DNA from: Rossellomorea sp. y25
Lineage (GTDB): Bacteria; Bacillota; Bacilli; Bacillales; Bacillaceae_B
NCBI RefSeq assembly: GCF_038049935.1
Contig: NZ_CP145886.1
Coordinates: forward strand, 4,331,501-4,395,500
Length of the DNA: 64,000 bases
Direction of reading: 5' to 3'
The notes under the pieces are model-generated. The model had not been told where the DNA came from, ran no database searches, and was given only the letters and a program-made list of their open reading frames with translations. The position numbers and the translations under genes were made by a program. Shown here piece by piece: positions 27,404 through 36,408 of the stretch. Every line of letters begins with the position of its first letter. Position 1 is the first letter of the stretch.

Positions 27404-28561
27404 TCAATACTGTATGCATCTCTTAGAAATATCCTTGTATGAAAATTCATGTATACCCTTCTGTTCGGCGACTTCTTTCATGCTTAAAAATTGATCGTTA
27501 TTATTATATAATTCCTTAATTACTAACTTAATTTCATCAATTGAATCTTCATATAAAAAATTACAGTTTCCTCCTAGGTCAACGTGTGTAGTTCCTTCCC
27601 AATATTTTACGACAATGGGCTTTCCTAAGCCTACAGTTTGTTCCCATAGGACTGAATGCCGTCCAGGAAATACAACTAAATCCGCTGAAGCTAGATGTTT
27701 ATAGCTTTCATGATTTTCAAGCCAACCAATGAATTGGACCCTTTTACCGTCACAAAATTCATTTACTTGTTCCTTTAAATCATTTACAACCGAACCAAAA
27801 ACAATTAGTTTAATATTATCATTATTAATTTCTTTTATAGCTTGCATTAACAGTAGAGTTTGTTTTTTTGCATGGTCTATTTTCCCGCCCGTCATGACTA
27901 AAAAGTCTTTCTTTTCAATGCCATATTTTTTTCGGATTATTTGTTTTGAGTTTTCACTTTTTGCTTTTTCTACTTCATCATCATCAGCACCCATAACCAA
28001 CAGCTCTACTTTTTCTTCTGGTAACTTATACATATTTACTAAAAAGTCTACTCTAGCTGGCAACACTCCATAAAATTTTGTCGTATAAGGCTCTATCTTC
28101 CACGCACAGTGTTTCCATATAATTTTATGAAGAAAATTTTTGGATATCCAATTCTTAGCGCTATTTGAAAAGTCCGCATGATTATCAACAAACACTTTCA
28201 CCAATGGATTTTCTTTAACGTATTTGACTACATATTTTATATCATAAAATTGACAGCCATGTATGAAAATTATATTAGGTTTAGACTTTTTGATTGCTTC
28301 AAATGTACCTTGGTATTGGCGTAATCTTTTGCTAAACTTTGACTTTTTATAATCTAATCTAGTCACTGGAATATCATATTCATTAATATAAGAACCACCT
28401 GATTTTATTAAGCAACTATTACCATCCTTATCAAAAGACACAAGAGAAGCTAGTATTTCTACATCTAATCCCATTTGTTTATGATGCTTTGGCAACACGT
28501 TTTCCTGATATGAATAATTATCGATATAAAAAGATGCTAAGCATACATGTAATACTTTCAA
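27404..28561 (-). CDS. Glycosyltransferase family 4 (capsule)
   Basis: 385 residues, opening MKVLHVCLASFYIDNYSYQE. The C-terminal half has FLVMTGGKIDHAKKQTLLLM, VQFIGWLENHESYKHLASAD and VFPGRHSVLWEQTVGLGKPI, a GT-B donor domain in which the usual E-x7-E block is modified (SVLWEQTVGLG). Probably transfers one sugar of the repeat unit. It starts 3 bases after the acetyltransferase stop and is co-transcribed. Sugar specificity unknown. Confidence 0.85.
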   Translation of the reverse strand: MKVLHVCLASFYIDNYSYQENVLPKHHKQMGLDVEILASLVSFDKDGNSCLIKSGGSYINEYDIPVTRLDYKKSKFSKRLRQYQGTFEAIKKSKPNIIFIHGCQFYDIKYVVKYVKENPLVKVFVDNHADFSNSAKNWISKNFLHKIIWKHCAWKIEPYTTKFYGVLPARVDFLVNMYKLPEEKVELLVMGADDDEVEKAKSENSKQIIRKKYGIEKKDFLVMTGGKIDHAKKQTLLLMQAIKEINNDNIKLIVFGSVVNDLKEQVNEFCDGKRVQFIGWLENHESYKHLASADLVVFPGRHSVLWEQTVGLGKPIVVKYWEGTTHVDLGGNCNFLYEDSIDEIKLVIKELYNNNDQFLSMKEVAEQKGIHEFSYKDISKRCIQY

Positions 28562-28564
28562 AAT

Positions 28565-29170
28565 TTATTCTCCTAACTTCAAAAAATTTTTAACGTCATT
28601 AAAATACTGAGCTTCATTTGTTAATGAATTATCTTCCCATTCCCACCAATTGCTCTCTAAAAGCTTTTCTATTATATCGTCATCAAAACGTTTACGTACT
28701 ATTTTTGCTGGATTACCCGCCCAAATTTCATATGCTCCAACATTTTTGGTAAGGACTGAACCCATACCAATAACTGCTCCATTTTCTATTTTAACACCGC
28801 TTTTTATCAAACAGTTATTACCAATCCAAACATCACTTCCAATAACTGTCTCTTCCACGGTTTTATACTCATGAGATGAAAAGTTTTTCTTCATTATATT
28901 ACGTCCTTCATGGAAAACAGGTGAACTTGAGACCCAATCTATAGGATGACTTGCACCACCAATAATACAATTATCGGCAATTGAGCTAAAGCTTCCTATT
29001 GTTACATTAACAACGGTACAAGAATTACCTATATAGGAATACCTTCCTAACTTAGTATTTATAACATGAGAAGCAGAACATACTCTGGCTGTCTTATCAA
29101 TTTTAGAATTTCTGATTGCAGGGATTTGAATTTTCTTTATGAGTTTTGCCAATAAATAAAGTTTTTTCAT
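28565..29170 (-). CDS. Hexapeptide-repeat O-acetyltransferase (CatB/NeuD-like)
   Basis: 201 residues made of left-handed beta-helix hexapeptides: SYIGNSCTVVNVTIGSFSSI, IGSDVWIGNNCLIKSGVKI and AVIGMGSVLTKNV. The DVWIGNN and HP(I)DW pieces (GASHPIDWVSSSP) place it in the CatB-like xenobiotic/sugar acetyltransferase group. In S. aureus capsule loci the comparable gene O-acetylates a repeat-unit sugar. It sits between CapG and a GT4 gene with small spacings. Likely acetyl-CoA dependent and cytoplasmic. Confidence 0.88.
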   Translation of the reverse strand: MKKLYLLAKLIKKIQIPAIRNSKIDKTARVCSASHVINTKLGRYSYIGNSCTVVNVTIGSFSSIADNCIIGGASHPIDWVSSSPVFHEGRNIMKKNFSSHEYKTVEETVIGSDVWIGNNCLIKSGVKIENGAVIGMGSVLTKNVGAYEIWAGNPAKIVRKRFDDDIIEKLLESNWWEWEDNSLTNEAQYFNDVKNFLKLGE

Positions 29171-29191
29171 TTATGCCTCCATTACAGATAT

Positions 29192-30316
29192 TCACTTTCT
29201 CCAAACGACCCTATTTACATAGTCTGTATATGATAATATTATTCTAAGTACCTTCTCTGACACATTAGGCATAGTATAATCGCTAACAATTCTTAAAGTG
29301 TTTTTTTGTTGTTTTTCTAATATATGGATACCTTGTAAAATTCTTTCTTTCTTTAAACCAACCATCATCACTGATGCTTCTTCCATTGCCTCTGGCCTTT
29401 CATGAGCTTGCCTTATATTTAAAGCTCTAAAGCCTAGAATGGAAGACTCTTCATTTATCGTTCCACTATCGCTTAAAACTGCTTTAGCTTTAATTTGGAG
29501 TTTTACATAATCATTAAACCCTAATGGCTTTAATGTCTTTACTAAAGGGTTAAATTCTATTCCTTTAGAATTAATCATATTTCTAGTTCTCGGATGAGTA
29601 CTTATAATAACAGGGAAATTATATTTCTCAGCTATCCCATTTAAACTATCTACTAAATCTAGAAAATTAGTCTCTGAACTAATATTTTCTTCTCTATGGG
29701 CTGAAACTAAAAAATATTTCCCTTCTTCAAGTTTTATTCTTTCTAAAACATCTGATTTTTCAATATCGATTTTTCTTGAGTTGAGAACTTCAAACATTGG
29801 ACTTCCAGTTTTAATGATTCTATCTGCAGGTAGCCCTTCTCTTAACAGATACTCTCGAGCAATATCACTATACGTTAAATTAATATCTGCTGTATGATCA
29901 ACAATTTTTCTATTAGTCTCTTCTGGCACCCTTTGATCATAGCATCTATTTCCAGCTTCCATATGGAATATCGGAATCTGTCTTCTCTTTGCGGCTATTG
30001 CACATAAGCAGCTATTGGTATCACCTAGTACTAATAAAGCCTCTGGTTGGACCTCTTCCAAAATTGGATCGATTTTAACTAGGATATTTCCTATTGTTTC
30101 TACCGCAGTTCCGGTAGCTGCATTAAGAAAATAGTCTGGTTTCTTCAAATTAAAATCTTTAAAGAATACTTCATTTAATTCATAATCATAATTTTGCCCT
30201 GTATGAACTAGTATATGTTCTATTGCACTTGATTCTTCTAATTTATTAATAACAGCCGACAATCTTATAATTTCAGGCCTTGTACCAACGACTGTCATAA
30301 CTTTTAATTTTTTCAT
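29192..30316 (-). CDS. capG: UDP-GlcNAc 2-epimerase family, CapG-like
   Basis: 374 residues opening MKKLKVMTVVGTRPEIIRLS, with HTGQNYDYELNEVFF, VLGDTNSCLCAIAAK, HMEAGNRCYDQRVPEE and SDSGTINEESSILGF. These are signatures of the non-hydrolysing WecB fold. Its position directly downstream of CapE- and CapF-like genes marks it as the CapG/FnlC step, 2-epimerising the UDP-6-deoxy-talo-HexNAc product to UDP-L-FucNAc. If it acts on UDP-GlcNAc instead it would give UDP-ManNAc. Context strongly favours the first. Start ATG with 4-base gap to capF. Confidence 0.88.
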   Translation of the reverse strand: MKKLKVMTVVGTRPEIIRLSAVINKLEESSAIEHILVHTGQNYDYELNEVFFKDFNLKKPDYFLNAATGTAVETIGNILVKIDPILEEVQPEALLVLGDTNSCLCAIAAKRRQIPIFHMEAGNRCYDQRVPEETNRKIVDHTADINLTYSDIAREYLLREGLPADRIIKTGSPMFEVLNSRKIDIEKSDVLERIKLEEGKYFLVSAHREENISSETNFLDLVDSLNGIAEKYNFPVIISTHPRTRNMINSKGIEFNPLVKTLKPLGFNDYVKLQIKAKAVLSDSGTINEESSILGFRALNIRQAHERPEAMEEASVMMVGLKKERILQGIHILEKQQKNTLRIVSDYTMPNVSEKVLRIILSYTDYVNRVVWRK

Positions 30317-30319
30317 ATT

Positions 30320-31429
30320 CTAAACCTCCAGGTAGTATGTATCCGGCTTTTCAGGATCAAACAGCTCATTCGCCCACATAATTGTGACCATATCTGTGTC
30401 ACCAAGATTCTCAATGTTATGTGTATATCCCGTAGGTATATCAACTACTTCCAACCTTTCTCCACTGACAAAATATTCAATAACTTCACTTGAATCAATT
30501 TTTCTAAAGCGAATAACTCCATGTCCACTTACAACTAAAAACTTTTCGTTTTTTGTATGGTGCCAATGGTTACCTTTTGTAATGCCAGGCTTAGAAATGT
30601 TAACTGAAACTTGACCTCTTTCTGGAGTCTTAATAAACTCTGTAAATGAACCTCTATTATCTACATTCATTTTTAGTTCATAACTAAATTGATCTTCTGG
30701 CAAATAACTCAAATAAGTACTATATAATTTTTTAGAAAGTGAATTAGACATATCAGGTATTGTTCGTTCTTCTCGACTTTGCTTAAAAGAATAAATTAAA
30801 TTAACAATTTCACCTAGAGTACTAGTGTGAACTACTGGAACCTCACAAAAATCATCAATTTTATTTTCATTACAATGTAAAGCATTAATAAGCTCTTCAA
30901 CAACATCATCAATATATACTAGATTCATCTTGACGTTCGGATCATTTACATTTATCGGTAACCCATTAGCAATATTATGACAAAAAGTAGCTATTGCACT
31001 ATTATAATTAGGCTTGCACCATTTCCCAAAGACATTAGGGAAACGATATATCAGCGCTTTTGCTCCTGTTTGATTACTGTATTGAAAAAGTAAATCTTCA
31101 CCTGCTCTTTTACTAATGCCATAAGGGTTTTCTAAATTGGCTTGAACAGAAGATGAAATCATTACTGGACAGTTGTTTTGGTGCTTTTTTAGCGTTTCTA
31201 ATAATATAGATGTAAAACCATAGTTTCCATCCATAAATTCAGATTGATCCTTAGGGCGATTTACTCCAGCAAGATGAAATACAAAATCTGCATTTTTACA
31301 ATACTCATTTAGTAGAGTTGGATCTGTGTCCCTGCTATATTCTTGAATACTTGTATAGTTGCGATTTCTTAATTCAGCTATTAGATTTTTTCCAATAAAA
31401 CCTTTTGATCCAGTTACTAATATGTTCAT
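30320..31429 (-). CDS. capF: CapF-like bifunctional UDP-sugar epimerase/reductase with cupin tail
   Basis: 369 residues. The N-terminal SDR domain shows MNILVTGSKGFIGKNLIAEL and the catalytic YGISKRAGE. The C-terminal 120 residues form a cupin: RGQVSVNISKPGITKGNHWH, HHTKNEKFLVVSGHG and YTHNIENLGDTD, containing the zinc-site histidines. This SDR-plus-cupin fusion is diagnostic of CapF, which epimerises and reduces the CapE product in UDP-L-FucNAc synthesis. It overlaps capE by 4 bases, so the two are translationally coupled. Confidence 0.93.
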   Translation of the reverse strand: MNILVTGSKGFIGKNLIAELRNRNYTSIQEYSRDTDPTLLNEYCKNADFVFHLAGVNRPKDQSEFMDGNYGFTSILLETLKKHQNNCPVMISSSVQANLENPYGISKRAGEDLLFQYSNQTGAKALIYRFPNVFGKWCKPNYNSAIATFCHNIANGLPINVNDPNVKMNLVYIDDVVEELINALHCNENKIDDFCEVPVVHTSTLGEIVNLIYSFKQSREERTIPDMSNSLSKKLYSTYLSYLPEDQFSYELKMNVDNRGSFTEFIKTPERGQVSVNISKPGITKGNHWHHTKNEKFLVVSGHGVIRFRKIDSSEVIEYFVSGERLEVVDIPTGYTHNIENLGDTDMVTIMWANELFDPEKPDTYYLEV

Positions 31430-32448
31430 CTTCTATTCCAACCTTTCAACTCTTCATGAACATAATCAAGCATTAAAAGCTTATCTTTAATCGCTTCAAT
31501 TCTTAATCGTTCTGTGTTATGAGAGTTATATTCATCTTCAGAAGATAACTTTTGATCTCCTTCTTCAAAGTACTTTTCATAGTTTAGATCTCTTTGATCC
31601 GCAGGGACTCGATAAAATCCGCCTAAATCTTTTGCAACTACATGCTCTTCTCTTGTAAGCAATGTTTCATATAGTTTTTCACCATGACGGGTACCAATCA
31701 CTTTTATTTCATTATCAACATTAAATAATTCCTTAAGTGCCTGCGCCAATTCTCCAATAGTTGATGCCGGTGATTTTTGCACCATAATATCGCCGGCTTC
31801 TGCATTTTCAAAAGCAAATACCACAAGCTCTACAGCTTCTTCCAAACTCATAAGGAATCTTGTCATATTAGGATCAGTAACCGTCAAGGGTTGGCCACTT
31901 TTAATCTGTTCAATAAATAATGGAATTACAGAACCTCTTGAAGCCATTACATTTCCATATCGAGTACCGCAAATTAAGGTTCTTTCTGGATCTACCGTTT
32001 TCGCCTTGGCTACAAACACCTTTTCCATCATTGCTTTAGAAATTCCCATTGCATTTATGGGGTATGCAGCTTTATCAGTAGAAAGGCATATGACTTTTTT
32101 AACACCACTTTCAATAGCTCCGTTAAGAACGTTCTCCGTTCCAATTACGTTAGTTTTAACAGCTTCCAAAGGAAAGAATTCACAAGAAGGAACTTGCTTT
32201 AATGCAGCTGCGTGGAATATGTAATCTACACCATGCATAGCATTCTTAACACTTGACAAGTCTCTTACATCTCCTATGTAGAATTTAAGTTTTTCATTTT
32301 TATAAACTTTTCGCATATCATCTTGTTTTTTTTCGTCTCGTGAAAATATTCTAATTTCTTTGATATCTGTATCTAAAAATCTTTTCATAACAGCATTACC
32401 GAAAGAACCAGTACCACCGGTTATTAGTAGTGTCTTATTTTTAAACAA
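31426..32448 (-). CDS. capE: CapE-like UDP-GlcNAc 4,6-dehydratase/5-epimerase
   Basis: 340 residues: TLLITGGTGSFGNAVMKRF (Rossmann), AALKQVPSCEFFPLEAVKTN and a modified catalytic triad region CLSTDKAAYPINAMGISKAM, where the usual Tyr of YxxxK is Met (MGISK), as known for CapE/FlaA1-type enzymes. It converts UDP-GlcNAc to a 4-keto-6-deoxy sugar with C5 inversion, the first step to UDP-L-FucNAc. Downstream capF and capG complete the pathway. It overlaps the preceding transferase gene by 8 bases. Confidence 0.92.
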   Translation of the reverse strand: MFKNKTLLITGGTGSFGNAVMKRFLDTDIKEIRIFSRDEKKQDDMRKVYKNEKLKFYIGDVRDLSSVKNAMHGVDYIFHAAALKQVPSCEFFPLEAVKTNVIGTENVLNGAIESGVKKVICLSTDKAAYPINAMGISKAMMEKVFVAKAKTVDPERTLICGTRYGNVMASRGSVIPLFIEQIKSGQPLTVTDPNMTRFLMSLEEAVELVVFAFENAEAGDIMVQKSPASTIGELAQALKELFNVDNEIKVIGTRHGEKLYETLLTREEHVVAKDLGGFYRVPADQRDLNYEKYFEEGDQKLSSEDEYNSHNTERLRIEAIKDKLLMLDYVHEELKGWNRR

Positions 32449-33685
32449 TTTGTTTTTCCTCCAATTTATGATTATCTCTTAAGTGCGAATCCATTCTATT
32501 TAACAAATCCTCTTTGTTAAAGTTACAATCGTAGTAGTTTTTAGCATTTTGACCCAACTGTATTAATTCTTCATCAGTTTTGGTTAACAATTCAATGAAA
32601 ACCTCTGATAGTTTCTCTGCATCACCAGCAGGACTAGAAAAACCAGCACCTGAATCTTTAACAATCTGACATGTTTCACCTTCTGCAGATGCAATTATTG
32701 GAATTCCACAAGCCATATATGATTGTAACTTTGCAGGAATTGTCATAGAGAAAAGAGGGCTATTTGTTAAACTAAGGAAAGCGGCATCACAAGCAGCCAT
32801 AAATTCAGGGATTCTGTATGCAGGTTGTTTTTCGATAAAATTAAACATTTCCGATACATTTTTTGAATCAACCATTTTAACTAAAGTTTCTTTATATCGT
32901 CCGTCTCCAACTATATTAAATCGAATTTTTCTATTTACTTGCTTTTCTTTAATTAGTAAAGCTGCTTTTGGTAAGATATCCAAACCTTGAGCATTCCCGA
33001 TATTACCAGCAAATATTACATTTAATGCATCATCACTTGGAATTTCAACAATACTTTTTTTGTTCAGAGGCCTATAGAACTCTTCTGCATATTGTGGCCA
33101 GTACTCTACTTTATGTCTATTCACATTACGCTTTACAATCGAATCTACAAAACTATTTGATGTTGTGAAGATTTTAGTGCAGTGTTTATATATATAATCA
33201 ACCATCTTACCAATGGCACCAATAACATATTTATTCTTAATTCCTGTGATAATCTCGACATTTTCTGGCCAAAGATCTTGAACATATAAGTAACATGGTA
33301 TCTTTCTTTTTTTTGCGTACCATACACCAGGTAAGGCTTGAGTCATCGGAGATACTTCGAATATAAAGACATAGTCTGCTTTTATTTTTGTGAATAAATT
33401 CCAAAATAATCCTGTGACCACAAATGAAATATAATTCAAGGCAAGCATTATTGAATTATTCCCTCTTGGAACCAGTGGGATTCTAATAATACTTATCCCG
33501 TTGTATGTCTCTTTTCTTTTCTTTAAAAGTCCATACCCTTTAAAATATTTCCCTTGCGGATAATTTGGGATACCAGTAATAACAGTAACTTTATAACCTT
33601 TTTTCACCCATTCAGTACATATATCATTTATCCTAAATTGTTCAGGGTAGAAATATTGTGATATAACTAAAATATGCTTTTTCAT
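32441..33685 (-). CDS. Glycosyltransferase family 4, WbuB/CapL-like
   Basis: 414 residues opening HILVISQYFYPEQFRINDIC, typical of WbuB-type L-fucosamine transferases, with VTVITGIPNYPQGKYF, LYVQDLWPENVEIITG, VIFAGNIGNAQGLD and ACGIPIIASAEGETCQIV. It directly precedes the three UDP-L-FucNAc synthesis genes and overlaps capE, so the most likely donor is UDP-L-FucNAc (CapL role). The donor assignment is inferred from this context and family. Confidence 0.88.
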   Translation of the reverse strand: MKKHILVISQYFYPEQFRINDICTEWVKKGYKVTVITGIPNYPQGKYFKGYGLLKKRKETYNGISIIRIPLVPRGNNSIMLALNYISFVVTGLFWNLFTKIKADYVFIFEVSPMTQALPGVWYAKKRKIPCYLYVQDLWPENVEIITGIKNKYVIGAIGKMVDYIYKHCTKIFTTSNSFVDSIVKRNVNRHKVEYWPQYAEEFYRPLNKKSIVEIPSDDALNVIFAGNIGNAQGLDILPKAALLIKEKQVNRKIRFNIVGDGRYKETLVKMVDSKNVSEMFNFIEKQPAYRIPEFMAACDAAFLSLTNSPLFSMTIPAKLQSYMACGIPIIASAEGETCQIVKDSGAGFSSPAGDAEKLSEVFIELLTKTDEELIQLGQNAKNYYDCNFNKEDLLNRMDSHLRDNHKLEEKQIV

Positions 33686-33705
33686 ATTTCTTCAACCCTC
33701 CATCA

Positions 33706-34563
33706 TTATTTCTCCGTCAATTCTATTGTTTTACGAAAATCTCTTACTTGATAATTTTCTTTATATAAACTCATACTTTTTTCGTATACCAAATTTCCAA
33801 ACACTTTGTTGACAATTCCAAATTTAATTCCTATCAGGTTAAGAATTGGATTGAACATCTTTGTCAATTTAATATTCTTACTGTGAAATCCAGCAATAAC
33901 CTTTACCATTTCACTGGTGCTAACATATTCTTTATTTTGTGGAAAGAATAATCCACTTTCTTCATGATCAATGATAAGTCTAATAAATTCACTAAGATTA
34001 TCGATATGCAGCATACTACGCTTATTTTCTACATCAGGAAATAATGGTAGTATCTGAGCTGCTTTAGCAAGTTTAGGGTAATTACCTTTTGAATTCTTTC
34101 CATAAATCATTGGTGGTCTGATAATGGCTATTCTGAAGTTTTCACTATTTAAAGATTTAATACCTTCTTCAGCCTGCAATTTACTATTTCCATAAAAATT
34201 ACTAGGAGTAGGTTTAGTATTTTTATCAATCACTCTTTCTTCACTACTACTATCACCGTATACAATTATACTACTCATAAAAATAAACTGCTTTACACCT
34301 TCAGCCTTTGCCTTTTCAGCAGTTTCTATTGTTAAATCCCTATTCACTTTATAATATATATCTTCCATTTTCGGATCTGTTGAGACATGAGCAATTCCAG
34401 CCACATGAAGCACTACATCATAAACAGAGAAGTCTTCTTCTTTCCATGAATTTTCTCTAAGACTAATAAAATCTATTGAATACTTATCAGGATAATTTCC
34501 AAGCCAACTCTTAAAACTCTTTCCTACATAGCTATTTTTTCCTGTTATAAGAATTTTTTTCAT
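33706..34563 (-). CDS. capN: CapN-like NAD-dependent epimerase/reductase
   Basis: 285 residues of the extended SDR fold: KILITGKNSYVGKSFKSWLG, VLHVAGIAHV, SSIIVYGDSS and YGNSKLQAEE (catalytic YxxxK). In S. aureus-type clusters the CapN protein reduces the 4-keto group made by CapD to give UDP-D-FucNAc. It overlaps the CapM-like transferase gene by 4 bases, matching that function (CapM moves D-FucNAc-1-P). UDP-QuiNAc synthesis is the stereochemical alternative. Confidence 0.87.
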   Translation of the reverse strand: MKKILITGKNSYVGKSFKSWLGNYPDKYSIDFISLRENSWKEEDFSVYDVVLHVAGIAHVSTDPKMEDIYYKVNRDLTIETAEKAKAEGVKQFIFMSSIIVYGDSSSEERVIDKNTKPTPSNFYGNSKLQAEEGIKSLNSENFRIAIIRPPMIYGKNSKGNYPKLAKAAQILPLFPDVENKRSMLHIDNLSEFIRLIIDHEESGLFFPQNKEYVSTSEMVKVIAGFHSKNIKLTKMFNPILNLIGIKFGIVNKVFGNLVYEKSMSLYKENYQVRDFRKTIELTEK

Positions 34564-35189
34564 TTAGAAGTACTCTCCTTACTACTAGCAACTTCCTTTT
34601 TGCGACCAGTTCCCCCTTCTATAACACCATCACTCTTTACAACGCTAATTATTGTTCCTAAGAAACACTTAACGTCTATCCAAATACCAAGTTTATCTAC
34701 ATACTCACCATCTAATTTAGCCTTAACCTCAATTGGAAGCTCATCACGGCCATTTATTTGCGCCCACCCAGTTAAACCAGGTGGAACATCATTAGCACCA
34801 TACTTTTCTCGTTCAGCAATAAGGTCATATTGGTTCCATAATGCTGGTCTAGGTCCAATAATGCTCATTTGTCCAACAAAAATATTCCAAATTTGAGGTA
34901 ACTCATCAAGTGAGGTCTTTCTCAAGAGCTTACCCATTTTGGTAATGAACTGCTCAGGATTTTCCAATAAATGAGTAGGAGTGTCGTTAGGAGTATCTAT
35001 TCTCATAGTACGGAACTTTAAAATATTGAAATGTGTCTTGTTAATACCAATACGCTTCTGCTTAAAAAGAACTGGCCCTTTCGAGTCCAACTTAATGGCA
35101 ATAATTAGAATTAAATAAACCGGGGATAATAGTATAAGACCACTTAAAGAAAGAATAATATCTATTAATCTTTTCACTTTCATATACAT
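34560..35189 (-). CDS. capM: CapM-like initiating sugar-phosphate transferase
   Basis: 209 residues. One N-terminal membrane segment (IDIILSLSGLILLSPVYLIL) and the bacterial sugar transferase core: KGPVLFKQKRIG, FNILKFRTM, LRKTSLDELPQIWNIFVG, MSIIGPRPAL and PPGLTGWAQINGRDE. This family moves a sugar-1-phosphate onto undecaprenyl phosphate and starts the repeat unit. With CapD- and CapN-like genes nearby, UDP-D-FucNAc is the likely donor. It lies 3' of a 313-base gap after galU. Confidence 0.93.
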   Translation of the reverse strand: MYMKVKRLIDIILSLSGLILLSPVYLILIIAIKLDSKGPVLFKQKRIGINKTHFNILKFRTMRIDTPNDTPTHLLENPEQFITKMGKLLRKTSLDELPQIWNIFVGQMSIIGPRPALWNQYDLIAEREKYGANDVPPGLTGWAQINGRDELPIEVKAKLDGEYVDKLGIWIDVKCFLGTIISVVKSDGVIEGGTGRKKEVASSKESTSK

Positions 35190-35502
35190 GCCTGTAACAC
35201 TCCTTAAAAAATCATTTAGTTAAATAGGAATTAAATGGAACATCCGAATCATTCCAACCAACTACTAAGTCCCTAAATAATAAATCCGAAATAAATATAC
35301 ATTAAAAATCAATCTTTATAATTAAGGTACTTAATCCCTAGAACAATGAGGACTCTTAGAAATAGATCCCTTGGAAACCTATCTCTTCTAACTTCTCAGT
35401 TATAACAAATATATTTTCACATTTCCGTCACAAAATAGATCAATCCAAGTCACGAGAAGCCGAAATATTTAACAAATTGCTTCACGAGAGGGGTAAAAGA
35501 AC
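35190..35502. other. Intergenic gap inside capsule cluster, no gene seen
   Basis: 313 A+T-rich bases upstream of capM, downstream of galU. It marks the border between the general module (galU, capD, kinase) and the strain-variable block. A promoter for the latter is expected here, but none can be assigned with confidence. Confidence 0.4.
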
Positions 35503-36396
35503 TCACCCTTCACCCCTTTTGACACCAACCAAACTCTCCAAATAGTCCACCACCTGCGATTGCAAATCCTCACGCTCAAGCGCAAAATCCAATGTAGCTT
35601 TTATAAACCCAAACTTATCTCCAACATCATGCCTCACACCATCGAACTCAAATCCCACAACCATTTGGATAAGATTCAACTCTTTTATAGCATCAGTTAA
35701 CTGAATCTCCCCACCAGCACCAGGAGTAAGGTTTTCTAAAATAGTGAAGATTTCCGGCCTCAGAACATAACGACCCATAATCGCATAATTAGAGGGAGCC
35801 TCCTCAATCTTCGGCTTCTCAACCAAATCATGGATATGATAAACCCCATCCTCAATTCCATTATGATTAATCGAGATCACACCATATTTTGAAACATCCT
35901 GCTTGGGGACTTCCTGAACACCGATGACGGACGAATTATAACGCTCATACACATCGATTAATTGCTTCAGACAAGGTTTCTCTTGAGCATGTACAATATC
36001 ATCTCCGAGCAATACCGCAAATGGCTCATCCCCAATAAATCGACTAGCACATGAGATTGCATGACCTAGTCCAAGAGGTTCCTTCTGGCGGATATAGTGA
36101 ATATTAGCCAACTTCGAAATCCCCTGTACTTCTTCAAGCTGGTCATACTTACCTTTTTTCGCTAGCGTTTCTTCCAGTTCATAGGACTTATCAAAATGAT
36201 CCTCAATCGCTCTCTTACCTCGACCCGTCACAATAATGATATCCTCAATACCAGAAGCCACAGCTTCCTCGATAATATATTGAATCGTAGGCTTATCTAC
36301 AATCGGCAACATTTCCTTCGGTTGAGCTTTCGTAGCTGGCAAAAATCTTGTTCCAAGTCCAGCAGCTGGAATAATCGCTTTTCTCACTTTTTGCAT
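35503..36396 (-). CDS. galU: UTP-glucose-1-phosphate uridylyltransferase
   Basis: 297 residues: [20 protein letters not shown] (nucleotide-binding loop), [59 protein letters not shown] and [10 protein letters not shown], all standard GalU/GtaB blocks. It forms UDP-glucose from glucose-1-P and UTP. It starts 12 bases after capD. Together with the dehydrogenase at 20692-21858 it supplies UDP-GlcA. The chromosome probably also has the housekeeping gtaB elsewhere. Confidence 0.95.
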   Translation of the reverse strand: MQKVRKAIIPAAGLGTRFLPATKAQPKEMLPIVDKPTIQYIIEEAVASGIEDIIIVTGRGKRAIEDHFDKSYELEETLAKKGKYDQLEEVQGISKLANIHYIRQKEPLGLGHAISCASRFIGDEPFAVLLGDDIVHAQEKPCLKQLIDVYERYNSSVIGVQEVPKQDVSKYGVISINHNGIEDGVYHIHDLVEKPKIEEAPSNYAIMGRYVLRPEIFTILENLTPGAGGEIQLTDAIKELNLIQMVVGFEFDGVRHDVGDKFGFIKATLDFALEREDLQSQVVDYLESLVGVKRGEG

Positions 36397-36408
36397 ATCT
36401 TCTACCCC